Shown: positions 4,786-6,065 of the stretch, piece by piece
Position numbering within the stretch: the first letter of the stretch is position 1
Layout: each line of letters starts with the position of its first letter
NCBI GenBank assembly: GCA_944326495.1
Contig: CALVEE010000016.1
Location: 1-6,065 of the forward strand
Direction: 5' to 3'
Length of the DNA: 6,065 bases
Source of the DNA: Candidatus Gastranaerophilales bacterium
GTDB taxonomy: Bacteria > Cyanobacteriota > Vampirovibrionia > Gastranaerophilales > Gastranaerophilaceae
Notes under the pieces: generated by a model
What the model saw: only the letters and a program-made list of their open reading frames with translations
The model's database searches: none
Told to the model about the DNA's origin: nothing
Position numbers and translations under genes: made by a program

Positions 4786-6065
4786 ATGACGTATGGAAAT
4801 TACAACAGTTTATTTAGGCAGCAATACACTCCTCCTATAAATTTTAAAGAAAAGGAAAGTGTAATAGATCCGAATGCGCCGACTATAATTTCCAAGCCAA
4901 TTCAGACAGTAGAAAATGCCATAAATAATACTGTCGATACTTTTGTTAAAAATGAAGAACAAGATGAAAAGAAAAAATCACATAAAACAGCAATTGCCGT
5001 AGGAAGCTCTGTTCTTGTATTATCAGGACTGGTTGCACTACTTAACCCAAAATTTTCAGGAAAAGTCGTTAATAAACTGAAAATGATGTCACATAGAGCC
5101 GGAACAAAAGCTCAAAAAAATCAAGGCGACACAGTTAAGAGTAAATTCTATAATTCAATGTCCAAATTCTGGAAGGGTGTCGGGGATGTATTTCAATTTA
5201 CAAACACCCTGAACGCCGGAAAAGATATCGGATTTAAGTGGCTTTGTACAACAGAAAAAAAATTTAACGGCGTAAAAAATAAAACTGCAAGACACGCACT
5301 GCAAAAATGTGATTTGCTGTTTAGAGCCCCGATGGCTCCGGTACATAAATCAATCACAAACTGGTTTGATAAAGTAAGCAAACACACCGTACAGATGAAT
5401 TATAAAAGTGCAATGAAGAAACTTGATGCCTTTGAGGATTTGGCTAAATACTATAAAGATAAACTCCCGATTGACAAACAGCGGATTTTAGACCAAAAAC
5501 TGAGGGAAATAAAAACCGCAAGAGAATATTTTACCGATGCAAATACAATGACGAGATTAAAGACTCAAGAAAATTTAATGTCTAATCTTGAGACCGACTT
5601 AATCCCGCGCTATAAACAATATGCAGAAGAGCTTTTGCACGGTAAAAACAGAAAGAAAACTATAAAAGATAATATGTCTTTCTGGGCAGAAGATATGCTT
5701 ATGCCTGAGCGTAACAGGCTGGAAAAAGAAGGACAGGAAGTTGTAAGCGCGCTTGTCGGAGATATTCAAGGCACAAAAGGCAAATTTAATGAAGTAGCAG
5801 ATTTACTTGTCCCGTATTTGACTAAAGATGAAGCAATACTTCTTGGCAAGAAATTAAAAAATGCAGATAAATCACTTCATAAAGCTAATTTCAGTGAGAC
5901 AGTCGGCTATTTTGACAAGAAACGAGATTTAATGATAGGCGGAGCTCCGACTGATATTCTGTCAGGTCTTGCTATGGTCGGCTTAAGTGGTATTGCAGTA
6001 AGTACTGCACACTCTAAAGAAGAGAGAATATCAAATGCTATTACAGCAGGATTTCCGGCTGTAGC
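4786..6065 (+). CDS. large lysine-rich protein with hydrophobic segments, unrecognised family (3' end outside window)
   Basis: The open frame runs 426 codons from the ATG to the window edge without a stop. I do not recognise the family. The N-terminus is polar and disordered-looking, with the motif MTYGNYNSLFRQQYTPPINF and then a charged run EEQDEKKKSHK (57-67). A hydrophobic segment follows at 68-86 (TAIAVGSSVLVLSGLVALL). A long, mostly helical, lysine-rich domain fills about 90-385 and contains several aromatic helix motifs such as FWKGVGDVF and YNSMSKFW. A second hydrophobic segment lies at 388-408 (PTDILSGLAMVGLSGIAVSTA), and a third may begin with ITAGFPAV at the edge. There is no cleavable signal peptide; a membrane protein with a large lysine-rich helical region is the simplest model. 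A moderate Shine-Dalgarno site and a plausible promoter precede it. Function is unknown. Confidence 0.85.
   Translation, partial: MTYGNYNSLFRQQYTPPINFKEKESVIDPNAPTIISKPIQTVENAINNTVDTFVKNEEQDEKKKSHKTAIAVGSSVLVLSGLVALLNPKFSGKVVNKLKMMSHRAGTKAQKNQGDTVKSKFYNSMSKFWKGVGDVFQFTNTLNAGKDIGFKWLCTTEKKFNGVKNKTARHALQKCDLLFRAPMAPVHKSITNWFDKVSKHTVQMNYKSAMKKLDAFEDLAKYYKDKLPIDKQRILDQKLREIKTAREYFTDANTMTRLKTQENLMSNLETDLIPRYKQYAEELLHGKNRKKTIKDNMSFWAEDMLMPERNRLEKEGQEVVSALVGDIQGTKGKFNEVADLLVPYLTKDEAILLGKKLKNADKSLHKANFSETVGYFDKKRDLMIGGAPTDILSGLAMVGLSGIAVSTAHSKEERISNAITAGFPAV

Noticed and set aside
5155..5387. Minus-strand open frames inside the last gene
   Set aside because: They are antisense to a long continuous frame with its own promoter and Shine-Dalgarno site.

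Overview
The window is AT-rich bacterial DNA with intact genes on both strands, short intergenic gaps and Shine-Dalgarno sites in front of some genes but not others. The low G+C, the style of the HD-GYP protein, the divergent GH13 enzyme and the long lysine-rich membrane-anchored protein of no recognised family suggest a host-associated bacterium. My best guess is a gut Gastranaerophilales (non-photosynthetic Cyanobacteria, Vampirovibrionia/Melainabacteria). This comes from general resemblance only; the window holds no rRNA or marker gene.

Layout. (1) Positions 1-139 lie between two copies of a 17-bp palindrome (GTCAGGCA-C-TGCCTGAC) whose outer flanks are also inverted copies (TAG... and ...CTA), like a small non-autonomous element. 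(2) This element supplies the last codons and stop of a leftward gene (121-495). That gene encodes the winged-helix N-terminal part of what looks like a Fic-family protein, cut off before any catalytic domain. Two operator-like palindromes 22 bp apart overlap its promoter. (3) Divergently, a rightward HD-GYP domain protein (630-1631) probably starts at the second ATG, because the upstream ATG overlaps a perfect extended -10 box; its mRNA may be leaderless. (4) A small rightward gene (1698-1961) encodes an 87-residue protein with a possible LSm/Hfq-like pattern. (5) A convergent gap (1962-2066) holds a leftward terminator, a second hairpin and a 13-bp direct repeat. (6) A 752-residue leftward alpha-amylase superfamily (GH13-like) protein (2067-4325) has recognisable nucleophile and acid/base motifs but altered regions I and IV. 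(7) A 460-bp intergenic region (4326-4785) holds the GH13 promoter with an inverted repeat over its -35 box, an orphan GC-rich hairpin, and a promoter for the last gene. (8) The last gene (4786 to the window edge, incomplete) encodes a lysine-rich protein with two predicted hydrophobic segments and no recognised family.

The genes do not form one pathway. The HD-GYP protein suggests cyclic-dinucleotide signalling, the small protein may be an RNA-binding or regulatory accessory, and the GH13 protein points to alpha-glucan metabolism in the cytoplasm. No CRISPR array, tRNA, rRNA or transposase gene was seen.
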